A program made the translations under genes and the position numbers. This document shows, one piece after another, positions 1 to 9,333 of a stretch of 64,000 nt of DNA. The DNA comes from an uncultured Brevibacillus sp. Its GTDB lineage: Bacteria > Bacillota > Bacilli > Brevibacillales > Brevibacillaceae. The notes beneath the pieces are model-generated. The model had not been told where the DNA came from, ran no database searches, and saw nothing but the letters and a program-made list of their open reading frames with translations. How positions within the stretch are numbered: position 1 is the first letter of the stretch; each line of letters begins with the position of its first letter. The DNA lies in assembly GCA_946402065.1 (NCBI GenBank), contig CAMIVR010000007.1:1-64000 (forward strand). The letters run 5' to 3'.

Positions 1-1581
1 ATTCGCGCTGCCTTCAAGGCGGCTATGGAAGGCAAACAAGTGGCAGTGCTCGTGCCGACGACGATTCTCGCCCAGCAGCATTACGAGACGTTCCGCGAGC
101 GATTTGCCGACTACCCGATACGCGTCGAAGTCATGAGCCGTTTCCGTTCGCGCAAGGAACAGACGGCGACGATGAAAGGCCTGAAAGAAGGCACGGTCGA
201 TGTCGTCATCGGGACACACCGGATTTTGTCCAAGGACATCACGTTTCGCGATCTCGGCCTGCTCATCGTCGACGAAGAACAGCGCTTCGGTGTCAGCCAC
301 AAGGAAAAGCTCAAGCAATTGAAGAACAATGTCGACGTCCTGACCCTGACGGCTACGCCGATTCCGCGTACGCTGCACATGTCGATGCTGGGCGTGCGCG
401 ATTTGTCGGTAATTGAAACGCCGCCGGAAAACCGCTTCCCTGTACAAACCTACGTCATGGATTACAGTCCGTTGCTCGTCCGTGAGGCGATCGAGCGGGA
501 GCTGGCACGCGGGGGCCAAGTCTTTTTCCTGTACAATCAGGTGCAGGGAATCGAGCAGATGGCCGAGCAAATTTCCATGCTCGTTCCGGATGCGCGTATC
601 GCCGTAGCGCACGGTCAAATGAACGAGGGAGAGCTGGAAAGCGTCATTCTCGATTTCCTTGATGGAAACTTCGACGTACTCGTCAGTACAACCATTATTG
701 AAACTGGCGTGGATATTCCCAATGTTAATACACTTATTATTTACAATGCGGACAAAATGGGGCTGTCCCAGCTGTACCAGCTGCGTGGACGTGTCGGTCG
801 CTCCAACCGGATCGCTTACGCCTATTTCACGTACCAGCGGGATAAAGTCCTGTCGGAAGTCGCGGAGAAGCGCCTGCAGGCGATCAAGGAGTTTACCGAG
901 CTTGGCTCCGGTTTTAAAATTGCCATGCGCGACCTGTCCATTCGCGGCGCAGGTAATTTGCTTGGCGCCGAACAGCACGGCTTTATCAACTCAGTCGGAT
1001 TCGACATGTACACGCAAATGCTGAAAGAAGCAATTGACGAATTAAAAGGCGAGGTCAAGCAGCAAACAGCCTCACCTGTGGAAATCAACATTCAGCTCGA
1101 TGCGTACATCCCATCGCTCTACATCACAGACAGCCGGCAGAAAATCGAAATGTACAAGAAATTTGTCGCTGTCTCGACATTGGAGGAGGTGGACGATCTG
1201 GCGGATGAACTGCTCGATCGCTTCGGCGATATTCCGAAGCCGGTCGAGAACTTGCTAACCATCTCGCGCATGCGTGTCTACGCCCTGCATTATCACATCA
1301 CGGAGATAAGCCAAAAAGATCCAGATGTTATCAAATTATTCCTCCATCCAAGCCAAAACAGCAATATTGACGGGGGGGCATTGTTCGCCCTGGCCAGTGA
1401 TTGGGGACGGCGAGTTGGGCTCGTGGGTGGACAACAGATTATCATAACTGTTAAAGTAAAGGGGTTGAACATTGAAGAAGGTGTTCGGCTTACAGAAAAA
1501 CTGCTCAGTGAGTTTTACAAGGTGCAGAAAGACACCAGCTCCAATGGGTTGTTAAACAACCAGCTTGGGGTCAGCCAATAG
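1..1581 (+). CDS. mfd: Transcription-repair coupling factor Mfd, C-terminal part (5' end outside window)
   Basis: Frame open from base 1 ([27 protein letters not shown]); helicase motifs [27 protein letters not shown] and a C-terminal TRCF domain. Confidence 0.97.
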   Translation: MRAAFKAAMEGKQVAVLVPTTILAQQHYETFRERFADYPIRVEVMSRFRSRKEQTATMKGLKEGTVDVVIGTHRILSKDITFRDLGLLIVDEEQRFGVSHKEKLKQLKNNVDVLTLTATPIPRTLHMSMLGVRDLSVIETPPENRFPVQTYVMDYSPLLVREAIERELARGGQVFFLYNQVQGIEQMAEQISMLVPDARIAVAHGQMNEGELESVILDFLDGNFDVLVSTTIIETGVDIPNVNTLIIYNADKMGLSQLYQLRGRVGRSNRIAYAYFTYQRDKVLSEVAEKRLQAIKEFTELGSGFKIAMRDLSIRGAGNLLGAEQHGFINSVGFDMYTQMLKEAIDELKGEVKQQTASPVEINIQLDAYIPSLYITDSRQKIEMYKKFVAVSTLEEVDDLADELLDRFGDIPKPVENLLTISRMRVYALHYHITEISQKDPDVIKLFLHPSQNSNIDGGALFALASDWGRRVGLVGGQQIIITVKVKGLNIEEGVRLTEKLLSEFYKVQKDTSSNGLLNNQLGVSQ

Positions 1582-1597
1582 AAGGGAGAACAAATCG

Positions 1598-2665
1598 ATG
1601 AAACGATTCCTTACCGTTCTGACTACAACCGTTGTAGCAGTTTCGTTATTATCGGCGTGCGGCAAAAATGCCGAAAGCGCTCAGCCGGCTCCGTCGAACC
1701 AAACTCAACCAGGGGGGAGTCAAGGTGCGGCACCAGCGGACTCGAAGGATCCGCTTGCACAGTTCCCTGCGCTGAAGCTTCCGTTTTCAGTTGACCCAAA
1801 TACCGTCATCGCTGATTATCAAGGCGGCAAACTGACAGCGAAGGAATTTGAAAATTTCCTCCGCGCACTCAACTTCTTAAACCCGCAGCAAGGGGCGATG
1901 ATCGAGACGGCGGATACAGAAGCGCTCAAAACGTATGTGCGTGAATACGCCGCTTCCAAAATCCTCTCCGGGCGTGCAGATGCCAAGGTGAAGAAAGAGT
2001 CCAACAAACAGGCTGAAACAACGTTCAGCCGTTTGAAAGAGCAATATATGGAGCGGCTTGGCAAGGATGAGGCGAAATTCACCAAGCTGCTGGAAGGTCA
2101 AGGCGTGACCAAAGATGAAGTTGTCAAGCAGATGGAGCTGATCAACAATTCGATTGGCGTGCTGCAAAGCGGAATCGACGAGGCAGCCTTGAAAAAAGAG
2201 TACGATCAAACGGACAAATCTGTATTTACGATTGCCTCCGTGCGCCACATCCTGATTTCCTCAGAGACTCGCAAGCCTGAGGAAGCATTGAAAATCGCCA
2301 ACGATTTGCTGGCGAGATTGAAAAAGGGAGAAGACTTTGCTACGCTGGCCAAGGAAAAAACGGAGGATCCTGGCAGCAAGGAAACAGGCGGATTGTACGA
2401 GAATGCCGATGTAAACGGTTGGGTGCCGGAGTTTAAACAAGCGGCACTGACGCAGCCGATCGGTCAAATCAGCGACCCGCCAGTCAAAACCGATTACGGG
2501 TACCATATCATCAAAGTAGAAAAGCGTTCGGTCCGCCCATTTGAAGAAGTCAAAGACAGCCTCAAACAAAAAGGGCTGGGCGAGGCATACGACAAATTCA
2601 TTTCCCAAGACGTGGACAAGCTCGTGACAAATTGGAACATTCCGGAAGCAAAACCGGTTAAATAG
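1598..2665 (+). CDS. PrsA/SurA-type peptidylprolyl isomerase lipoprotein
   Basis: Lipobox (LLSACG) and parvulin-like rotamase segment (VRHILISSETRKPEEALKIANDLLARLKKGEDFATLAKEKTEDPGS). ATG at 1598 preferred over the longer ORF. Confidence 0.9.
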   Translation: MKRFLTVLTTTVVAVSLLSACGKNAESAQPAPSNQTQPGGSQGAAPADSKDPLAQFPALKLPFSVDPNTVIADYQGGKLTAKEFENFLRALNFLNPQQGAMIETADTEALKTYVREYAASKILSGRADAKVKKESNKQAETTFSRLKEQYMERLGKDEAKFTKLLEGQGVTKDEVVKQMELINNSIGVLQSGIDEAALKKEYDQTDKSVFTIASVRHILISSETRKPEEALKIANDLLARLKKGEDFATLAKEKTEDPGSKETGGLYENADVNGWVPEFKQAALTQPIGQISDPPVKTDYGYHIIKVEKRSVRPFEEVKDSLKQKGLGEAYDKFISQDVDKLVTNWNIPEAKPVK

Positions 2666-2671
2666 GTGGAA

Positions 2672-2706
2672 AAAGACAGGGGGTCAAGCGATTCCCTGTT
2701 TTTTCG
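2672..2706 (+). terminator. Intrinsic terminator after the foldase gene
   Basis: ACAGGG...CCCTGTTTTTT. Confidence 0.65.
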
Positions 2707-2712
2707 TTTTGT

Positions 2713-2742
2713 CGCATATTCTTCAAAACTCGGCAAATACTA
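2713..2742 (+). promoter_or_regulatory. Possible SigF/SigG-type promoter of spoVT
   Basis: GCATATT - 16 nt - AATACTA resembles the forespore sigma consensus; spoVT is forespore expressed in B. subtilis. Confidence 0.35.
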
Positions 2743-2889
2743 TAATCACTCACTTGCGACCCCGGGGGGAGTACACAAGGACTGGTAAATTTTATAACAG
2801 CCAGAGCATAGTTAAAAACGGGATTAATGGAAAAGATACGGGTAACCCTTACCTACAATTAATCTCTCAAGAAAGCGAGGCAACAAGAT

Positions 2890-3432
2890 ATGAAGGCAAC
2901 AGGTATTGTTCGTCGTATTGACGACCTCGGACGTGTCGTGATCCCGAAAGAAATTCGCCGTACCCTGCGCATTCGCGAAGGCGACCCTCTTGAGATTTTT
3001 GTCGATCGTGATGGGGAAGTGATTTTGAAAAAATATTCGCCGATTGGTGAGTTGGGTGACTTTGCCAAGGAATACGCCGATTCGCTCTATGAGAGTATGA
3101 ATCATATGGTGCTCATTTCCGACCGAGACAGCGTCATTGCGGTTGCAGGGGCTTCGAAAAAAGAATACATGGAAAAATCCGTTGGCAGCATCGTGGAAAA
3201 ATGCTTGGAAGACCGCAAGAGCCGCTTGGAGAAGAACAGTGGCCAGTACGAAATTTGCCGCGATTTGACTGAACAGTACTCATCGTTTGTCGTAGCCCCG
3301 ATTGTCGCTGGCGGCGATCCGATCGGAGCAGTCATCCTCTTGAGCAAGAATGATTCGACGAAAATGGGCGAACTGGAAATGAAAATGGCGGAGACAGCCG
3401 CCGGCTTTTTGGCCAAACAAATGGAGCAATAA
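2890..3432 (+). CDS. spoVT: Stage V sporulation protein T, AbrB-family regulator
   Basis: MKATGIVRRIDDLGRVVIPKEIRRTLRIREGDPLEIFVDRDGEVILKKYSPIGEL and C-terminal GAF-like domain. Confidence 0.97.
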   Translation: MKATGIVRRIDDLGRVVIPKEIRRTLRIREGDPLEIFVDRDGEVILKKYSPIGELGDFAKEYADSLYESMNHMVLISDRDSVIAVAGASKKEYMEKSVGSIVEKCLEDRKSRLEKNSGQYEICRDLTEQYSSFVVAPIVAGGDPIGAVILLSKNDSTKMGELEMKMAETAAGFLAKQMEQ

Positions 3433-3448
3433 GATGGCCTGAAAAAGG

Positions 3449-3476
3449 ACTAGCTGAACGTGAGCTAGTTTTTTTT
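3449..3476 (+). terminator. Intrinsic terminator after spoVT
   Basis: ACTAGCT-GAACGTG-AGCTAGT followed by T-run. Confidence 0.85.
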
Positions 3477-3537
3477 CATTTGGTTGCGTTGTGGTATAAT
3501 GAACGCAGTTTCTGGTGTGAGAGGAGAACTTACATAG

Positions 3538-5172
3538 ATGTCGACTGAAAGAGGTTCCAGCCAATTTGTCAAAGGAGCCGCCATACTGGGGATTGCCGGG
3601 CTTGTTTCCAAGCTGCTCGGTGCCCTGTACCGCATTCCCTATCAGAATATTACCGGTGATATCGGGTTATACGTATACATGCAGGTCTATCCACTCTATA
3701 CGACATTGCTGATCCTCGCTACGGCCGGATTTCCGATCGCCATTTCAAAAATGGTATCCGAGCGATTGGCGCTGGGTGATGCGCTTGGCGCACGGAAAGC
3801 ATTTCGGATAGCCAGCATTGCTCTGGTCATACTCGGATGTTTTTTCTTTTTTCTCCTGTACTTCGGAGCTCCGCTCATCTCCCGGCTGATGGGTGACGAG
3901 CACCTTACCTTGCCGCTTCGGGCCGTTTCCTGGTCACTGCCGCTCGTGCCGCTGGTGGCGATTCTGCGCGGCTACTTCCAGGGCCATCAAAATATGCTGC
4001 CGACAGCCGTTTCACAGGTGATGGAACAACTGTTTCGCGTTATTTTTATCCTCATCGCCGCTTATTGGATGATGAGTGCCTATCAGGATGAGTATCTGGC
4101 CGGTACGGGCGCCGTGTTTGCGGCCTTTCCCGGTGCAGTAGCCGCGATTTTGGTCCTGATCTTTTACTGGCAGCGCACATCGCGAAGGGACAGGCGGCTG
4201 CGGGCCAGGATGCAGCCGGTCGGCGAGACGTGGTCAAACCGGCATATTTTGCGCAGCCTGCTCTTTTACGCGCTTCCGATCTGTATGGGGGCGCTCGTTT
4301 TGCCGCTGATCCCGTTGGTCGATTCGCTTACCGTCGTCAATATGCTGCAGTGGAGCAACATGGCAGAGGAGGCCGCCAAGATTGCCAAAGGTGCGTATGA
4401 CCGTGGTCAGCCGTTGATCCAGTTCGGTACTTTTTTTGCCACGTCTCTATCGCTCGCACTTGTCCCGGCGATTAGCGAAGCCGTAGCGAAGGGCCAGCAG
4501 AAGGTGGTCGAAAGCCGTACGGAAGTAGCGATACGCTTGACCTTGCTGCTCGGGCTGCCGGCGTCTTTTGGACTAGCCTTGCTGGCAGATCCGATCAATA
4601 TCATGCTGTACGGCGACAGCAAAGGAACAGAAGCGCTTGCTATCCAAGCCTTTACGATTTTGTTCGCCACTTTGGGCATTGCCACGTCGGGGATTTTGCA
4701 GGGATTCGGCAAGGTGACGCTGCCCGCTTATCACTTGTTTATCGGCGTCCTGGTAAAATTGCTGCTGAATCTGCTGCTGGTGCCGCTTTGGGGCATTTCC
4801 GGCGCTGCCTTGGCGACGGTGCTGGCCTACGTCACGTCCATGGCGCTGAACATGCGGGCGATCAAGCGCCACATCGGCGTCAAGGTTAAATTCCGCAGGT
4901 TTATTGGCAAGCCGGCTGTTGCGGTCGTCATCATGTCAGTGGTTGTGCTGCTGGTAGAGTTGCTGTTGACGCTCGTCCTTAGCGACGTCATCGGCTCACA
5001 TCGAATGCTCTATACGCTCGTTGGCGGTATCGCCGTCGTGGCGGGAGGGATCGTCTACGTCCTTGCCCTGCTCGCTACAGGGGCACTGACAGCTGGCGAC
5101 ATGCGCCTGTTGCCAAAAGGAACGAAAATCATTGCGCTGTTGACGCGTTTAAAACTAGTCCGCGAGCCATAA
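3538..5172 (+). CDS. SpoVB/MurJ-like polysaccharide biosynthesis (MATE/MOP) membrane protein
   Basis: Multi-TM 544 aa, FVKGAAILGIAGLVSKLLGALYRIPYQNITGDIGLYVYMQVYPLYT; syntenic position downstream of spoVT. Confidence 0.9.
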   Translation: MSTERGSSQFVKGAAILGIAGLVSKLLGALYRIPYQNITGDIGLYVYMQVYPLYTTLLILATAGFPIAISKMVSERLALGDALGARKAFRIASIALVILGCFFFFLLYFGAPLISRLMGDEHLTLPLRAVSWSLPLVPLVAILRGYFQGHQNMLPTAVSQVMEQLFRVIFILIAAYWMMSAYQDEYLAGTGAVFAAFPGAVAAILVLIFYWQRTSRRDRRLRARMQPVGETWSNRHILRSLLFYALPICMGALVLPLIPLVDSLTVVNMLQWSNMAEEAAKIAKGAYDRGQPLIQFGTFFATSLSLALVPAISEAVAKGQQKVVESRTEVAIRLTLLLGLPASFGLALLADPINIMLYGDSKGTEALAIQAFTILFATLGIATSGILQGFGKVTLPAYHLFIGVLVKLLLNLLLVPLWGISGAALATVLAYVTSMALNMRAIKRHIGVKVKFRRFIGKPAVAVVIMSVVVLLVELLLTLVLSDVIGSHRMLYTLVGGIAVVAGGIVYVLALLATGALTAGDMRLLPKGTKIIALLTRLKLVREP

Positions 5173-5199
5173 GACTCGCTTAAGGAGGCAGTCGGTAAA

Positions 5200-6684
5200 A
5201 TGACCGCTACGATTCGCGTGCTTGGTCTGGGGGCAGGAGACCTCGACCAGTTGCCGCTGGGTGTTTACAAGCAAATCAAACGAGCGACTCATCTGTACGC
5301 GCGGACGGCTGATCATCCGGTGATCAGCCAGTTGGCAGCCGAAGGCATAACCTTTGTGTCGTTTGATGAGACGTATGAACAGTGTGATACATTCGAAGAG
5401 GTGTACGAACGGATTGCCGCAGCATTGATTGCACTCGCGAAGCAGCATGCAGAGATTGTCTACGCCGTACCCGGGCATCCCTTGGTTGCCGAACGGACGG
5501 TGCAATTGCTTCTGCAAGCAGCCAAGGAGCAGGAGCTGGTCGTCGACGTGCTGGGCGGGCAAAGCTTTCTCGACCCACTGTTCGCCAGACTGGCCATCGA
5601 TCCGATCGAAGGGTGCGCCCTGGTGGATGCGACAAGTCTGCGCGCGGAACAGATCAATCCGCTTCTGCACACGGTGATTGCCCAAGTGTATGATCAGATG
5701 ATTGCTTCCGACGTCAAATTGACGCTCATGGACGTATTTCCTGACGATTACCGTGTGACGATTGTGACAGCTGTCGGCGTGAGCGGGCTGGAGCATGTCG
5801 AAACCGTTCCGCTGCACGAGCTGGATCACCACGAAAACTTCGGCAATCTGAGCCTGGTGTATGTGCCGCCCACTCGGGAGCAGTCCATTTACAACCGCCA
5901 GTTTGCCGCCTTGAAGGAAATCGTGGCGATTTTGCGCAGCCCCGAGGGATGCCCGTGGGACCGCGAGCAGACGCATCAAAGCATCCGCAAGAATTTGCTT
6001 GAGGAGACCTACGAAGTCATCGAGACGATTGACGACGATGATCCGGACGCGATGTGCGAAGAGCTTGGCGATTTGCTGCTGCAAATCATGCTGCATGCGC
6101 AAATGGCTGCAGAAGACGGCTACTTTACCGTCGACGATGTCGTATTCGCGATCAATGAAAAGCTGATTCGCCGGCACCCGCACGTCTTCGGCGATAAAAG
6201 TGCCGAAAACGCAACGGAGGCGCTCGCTTCCTGGCAGGAGATCAAGGCACAGGAAAAGGCCGCAAAGGGTATCGATCCGGCACAGCAGTCCCAACTGTCA
6301 GGGATTCCGCGTGAGTTGCCAGCGCTTATGTATTCCTACAAGCTGCAGAAAAAAGCCGCTGCAGTCGGCTTTGATTGGGATCATGTAGAAGATGTGTACA
6401 AAAAAATCGAGGAAGAGTATCACGAGTTGAAGCAAGCTCCAGCCGAAGAACGGGCGGGAGAGCTGGGCGACCTGCTGTTTGCCGTGGTCAATTTGGCGCG
6501 ATTCTACAAGATCGATCCGGAGGAAGCGCTTGGCTTGACAAATCGCAAGTTTACCCGTCGTTTTGGCTATATCGAGCAAAAGTTGCAAGCAGCCAACAAG
6601 ACGTTTGCAGAGACGACCCTGACCGAGATGGATCAGTGGTGGGATGAGATGAAACAGTTGGAAAAGGGGAGCGATGAACGATGA
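5200..6684 (+). CDS. mazG: Tetrapyrrole methylase / MazG pyrophosphohydrolase fusion (YabN-type)
   Basis: N-terminal methylase-like domain plus tandem MazG motifs (GCPWDREQTHQSIRKNLLEETYEV; EELGDLLLQI; GELGDLLFAVVNLARF). Confidence 0.95.
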   Translation: MTATIRVLGLGAGDLDQLPLGVYKQIKRATHLYARTADHPVISQLAAEGITFVSFDETYEQCDTFEEVYERIAAALIALAKQHAEIVYAVPGHPLVAERTVQLLLQAAKEQELVVDVLGGQSFLDPLFARLAIDPIEGCALVDATSLRAEQINPLLHTVIAQVYDQMIASDVKLTLMDVFPDDYRVTIVTAVGVSGLEHVETVPLHELDHHENFGNLSLVYVPPTREQSIYNRQFAALKEIVAILRSPEGCPWDREQTHQSIRKNLLEETYEVIETIDDDDPDAMCEELGDLLLQIMLHAQMAAEDGYFTVDDVVFAINEKLIRRHPHVFGDKSAENATEALASWQEIKAQEKAAKGIDPAQQSQLSGIPRELPALMYSYKLQKKAAAVGFDWDHVEDVYKKIEEEYHELKQAPAEERAGELGDLLFAVVNLARFYKIDPEEALGLTNRKFTRRFGYIEQKLQAANKTFAETTLTEMDQWWDEMKQLEKGSDER

Positions 6685-6974
6685 GATTAGACAAATTTTT
6701 AAAAGTGTCGCGCTTGATCAAACGCCGCACGCTGGCCAAAGACGTTTGCGATCAAAGCCGGGTGGAAATCAACGAGCGCACAGCCAAAGCATCGAGCAAC
6801 GTGAAAATTGGCGATACGCTGTCCATCCGTTTTGGCCAGAAGCGCGTCGTCGTCGTGGTCGAAGATATCAAAGAAAACCCGCGGAAAGAGGAAGCGGCGT
6901 CGCTGTATCGCGTCGTTGGCGAAATTCCGGTGCCGCGGGATGAAAAAGAGGAAGAAGACTACCTGCGCGGGTAG
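6681..6974 (+). CDS. rqcP: S4-domain RNA-binding protein RqcP (YabO)
   Basis: MRLDKFLKVSRLIKRRTLAKDVCDQSRVEINERTAKASSNVKIGD; ATGA overlap with mazG. Confidence 0.93.
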   Translation: MRLDKFLKVSRLIKRRTLAKDVCDQSRVEINERTAKASSNVKIGDTLSIRFGQKRVVVVVEDIKENPRKEEAASLYRVVGEIPVPRDEKEEEDYLRG

Positions 6975-6981
6975 TCTTTTT
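6956..6981 (+). terminator. Intrinsic terminator overlapping the rqcP stop codon
   Basis: AGACTACC-TGCGCG-GGTAGTCTTTTT. Confidence 0.7.
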
Positions 6982-7078
6982 AGTTCTAAAAGGACATCCC
7001 CTCCCATACGATGGTACAAGAATACAATCTCGATGACTGTAGAGTGAATTTTTTAAGCCATAGGGGGGAGGCTTTGCC

Positions 7079-7363
7079 ATGAGTGATCAACATAAACGAC
7101 CGCGACATGAAGTCGTGATGATCAATCGTCGCAGTTTGGCGATATCAGGGGTAAAAAAGGTAGAGAGCTTTGACAGTGAAGAGTTTCTGCTGGAGACGGA
7201 AAGTGGTTTTTTGAGCATACGCGGACAAAATCTGCATATGAAAAATTTAAGCTTGGAGACCGGAGAAGTAGCCATTGAGGGATTGGTCCATGATATGGGT
7301 TATCTTGAGCAGGGGCAGACCGGAGATCGCTCCAAAGGATTCTTCGGTAAGTTATTCAAGTGA
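7079..7363 (+). CDS. yabP: Sporulation protein YabP
   Basis: HEVVMINRRSLAISGVKKVESFDSEEFLLETESGFLSIRGQNLHMKNLSLETGEVAIEG. Confidence 0.95.
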   Translation: MSDQHKRPRHEVVMINRRSLAISGVKKVESFDSEEFLLETESGFLSIRGQNLHMKNLSLETGEVAIEGLVHDMGYLEQGQTGDRSKGFFGKLFK

Positions 7364-7932
7364 GTATCGCTGTACAACTTCAAACAATCGCATATATGGG
7401 TATCTGTGGAGCCTTGATGGGTGTCGGCTTTGACACCTACCAAGTGTTCAGAGACAGAGGCGGCTTTCCTCGATGGCTGGTCTTTTTCTGTGATGTGCTT
7501 TTCTGGTTGGCAAGTGTCGCTGCAGTCTTTTACGTGCTTGTCTGGATTAACGACGGGATCATCCGCTTCCCTATCTTTCTGGGCATCTTCGCGGGAGCGT
7601 GGATATATTTTGTATTAGGAAGTAAGAAGTATATTCATTTGCTGCTCGTCATGATAAAATTTTGTAAGTGGATGTATCGCGTCATCTTGATGACCTTCGA
7701 CATGTTGCTGATACGTCCGATCCGGTTTATTTTCAAGTGCATTTGGGTGTTGATTGCCTTTTTGCTGTCTGTCTTGTTATCGATTTGTCGGGTGATCTGG
7801 AAGGTTGTCAAATTCCTGCTCAGCCCCTTTACGTTTGTATATCTAAATATGACGAAAAGAATTCGTGTCATTTTCGGGGGAAATTGGCTAAGATTAAGGA
7901 ACAAGATTGGCTCCCTGTTCAAGCGGAAGTAA
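7360..7932 (+). CDS. yabQ: Spore cortex biosynthesis membrane protein YabQ
   Basis: Multi-TM, overlaps yabP stop, conserved position. Confidence 0.9.
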   Translation: MSIAVQLQTIAYMGICGALMGVGFDTYQVFRDRGGFPRWLVFFCDVLFWLASVAAVFYVLVWINDGIIRFPIFLGIFAGAWIYFVLGSKKYIHLLLVMIKFCKWMYRVILMTFDMLLIRPIRFIFKCIWVLIAFLLSVLLSICRVIWKVVKFLLSPFTFVYLNMTKRIRVIFGGNWLRLRNKIGSLFKRK

Positions 7933-7954
7933 ACCCAAGAGGTGGATTCGGAGA

Positions 7955-8266
7955 ATGAAAAGCAGCTCAGCTACATCCAAAAAAAAAGGCCAGAAACGGC
8001 GGATTCGGTTTTTCCTGTTTTTTGTGTTGATTTTCTTTATATGGACGGGCTATACGGCCTATCTGCAAAGCGGATTGCTGTCCGATAAGGAACAGCAGCT
8101 TGCGAATTTGAAAGAAGAGCAGGCAGCTGCACAGCAGCTTCAAGCCGAGCTGACGTATAAAGCCAGTCGACTCAACGACAAAGACTATATCGCTGAATTG
8201 GCGCGGAAGAATCATTACTTTTCCAAACCCGGCGAAATCATTTACGTCATTCCCGACCAGAAGTAG
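7955..8266 (+). CDS. divIC: FtsB/DivIC-family septum protein
   Basis: Single TM plus coiled coil (LSDKEQQLANLKEEQAAAQQLQAELTYKASRLNDKDYIAELARKNHYFSKPGEIIYVIP). Start 7955 preferred. Confidence 0.92.
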   Translation: MKSSSATSKKKGQKRRIRFFLFFVLIFFIWTGYTAYLQSGLLSDKEQQLANLKEEQAAAQQLQAELTYKASRLNDKDYIAELARKNHYFSKPGEIIYVIPDQK

Positions 8267-8296
8267 AACTCTGTCAAAGGGAGGATTTTACTGTCC

Positions 8297-8668
8297 ATGG
8301 AAGTCCAGATCGGCAGTAAGCTAGAGGGCAAGGTTACGGGCATCACCAGGTTCGGCGCGTTTGTCGAGCTTCCCGGAGGAGTGACTGGGCTCGTTCACAT
8401 CAGCGAGATCGCCGACACGTACGTAACCGACATTCATCAATTCCTGAAAATTGGCGATGTCGTAACCGTCAAGGTGATGAATCTGCGTGACGGAAAAATC
8501 GGCTTGTCGATCAAACGAGCGCTGGAGCGGCCAGCAAAAACCCAAAAAACCCCTCGGGAGCGTGGAGAAAACTTTGAAGACAAGCTGAACCGCTTCCTGA
8601 AGGATAGTGAAGACCGCCTCTCGCCCTTGCGTAAAAACAACGAGAAAAAAGGGCGCGGCGGACGTTAA
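8297..8668 (+). CDS. yabR: S1 domain RNA-binding protein (YabR)
   Basis: MEVQIGSKLEGKVTGITRFGAFVELPGGVTGLVHISEIADTYV, S1 fold. Confidence 0.95.
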   Translation: MEVQIGSKLEGKVTGITRFGAFVELPGGVTGLVHISEIADTYVTDIHQFLKIGDVVTVKVMNLRDGKIGLSIKRALERPAKTQKTPRERGENFEDKLNRFLKDSEDRLSPLRKNNEKKGRGGR

Positions 8669-8770
8669 AAAGAAATTCTCTAAAAAAGCAAGGATTCATG
8701 GAAGGTCATTTGAAATAGATGGCGAATATGTTACATAAGCCCGTTTCGCTAAGCGCGAATCACCTGGTAG

Positions 8771-8805
8771 CCGACGTTGAACGCCAAAACGTCGGTTATT
8801 TTTTT
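8771..8805 (+). terminator. Intrinsic terminator
   Basis: CCGACGTT...AACGTCGG followed by TTATTTTTTT. Confidence 0.85.
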
Positions 8806-8915
8806 CTCTGAAAGAGGGATTAGTGGAGGCGAGGGGAACCGCCAAGAAGAGAACACTCCGCAAGTACCTGTGAAGGCGATTATTCTTTTCGCACGTTGAT
8901 TCTCCCCAGTTGCTC

Positions 8916-9119
8916 AGAGAGAGAACAGAGGAATGGGCGGAGGCCTTTGCGGCTTAGCTCAGGCGGAGCGGAAAAAACGGCACAGCTTTATAGACCAACT
9001 CTACGATTGAATAATCATCTCTGGAATTTTGGTCGACGTGCCGTTTTTGGAGCGGAGCCGGACAGTGTTTGCTTCCTCGCAGAAGCCGCAACGAACGGAG
9101 CCCATCCTCTTTTCTCTCT
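8916..9119. ncRNA. Long nested imperfect hairpin, candidate structured RNA (strand unresolved)
   Basis: Nested complementary arms: AGAGAGAGAACAGAGGAATGGGC(8916-8938)/GCCCATCCTCTTTTCTCTCT(9100-9119); TTGCGGCTT(8947-8955)/AAGCCGCAA(9083-9091); AAAAACGGCAC(8973-8983)/GTGCCGTTTTT(9038-9048); GACCAA(8993-8998)/TTGGTC(9029-9034). Confidence 0.5.
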
Positions 9120-9170
9120 CCCCACCACAACAGCTCGGGACAAGTTGTTTTTCGTTCTCTCATTCTCGAC

Positions 9171-9224
9171 TTATTTTGACCCTGTCAGGCTTTGCGTAAT
9201 GCTCAGTCGAACAGGGTCAAATAA
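9171..9224. repeat. Strong inverted repeat upstream of spoIIE promoter
   Basis: TTATTTTGACCCTGT (9171-9185) / ACAGGGTCAAATAA (9211-9224), one bulge. Confidence 0.75.
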
Positions 9225-9259
9225 TTTGTCGGACGATTTTTGGAATCATCATCAAGCTT

Positions 9260-9292
9260 TTGACAAATTTTACAAGTACCACTCCGTATAAT
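9260..9292 (+). promoter_or_regulatory. spoIIE promoter, SigA-type with 21-bp spacer, Spo0A-like box nearby
   Basis: TTGACA (9260-9265), 21 nt, TATAAT (9287-9292); TGTCGGA at 9227-9233 resembles the 0A box TGTCGAA; TTTGACA is the reverse of TGTCAAA. Confidence 0.7.
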
Positions 9293-9333
9293 GAGACCTA
9301 CAATCTTAAACATTTAGAACGGGTGGTGCTGAA

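Noticed and set aside
2709-2921. 70-aa ORF upstream of spoVT
   Set aside because: Overlaps the spoVT start and lacks coding features; more likely leader sequence.
5155-6294. 379-aa antisense ORF opposite mazG
   Set aside because: Typical shadow ORF opposite a high-GC3 coding frame; the sense strand encodes a clear MazG protein.
8696-8870. Riboswitch-like words (GCTAAGCGCGAATCACCTGGTAGCC; GAGGGGAACC) reminiscent of a c-di-AMP (ydaO) riboswitch
   Set aside because: The words occur in the wrong order and a terminator separates them; no complete aptamer could be assembled by eye.
8896-9291. 131-aa plus-strand ORF in the supplied track
   Set aside because: It runs straight through the long hairpin and the spoIIE promoter, has no convincing ribosome-binding site, and reads as low-quality protein.
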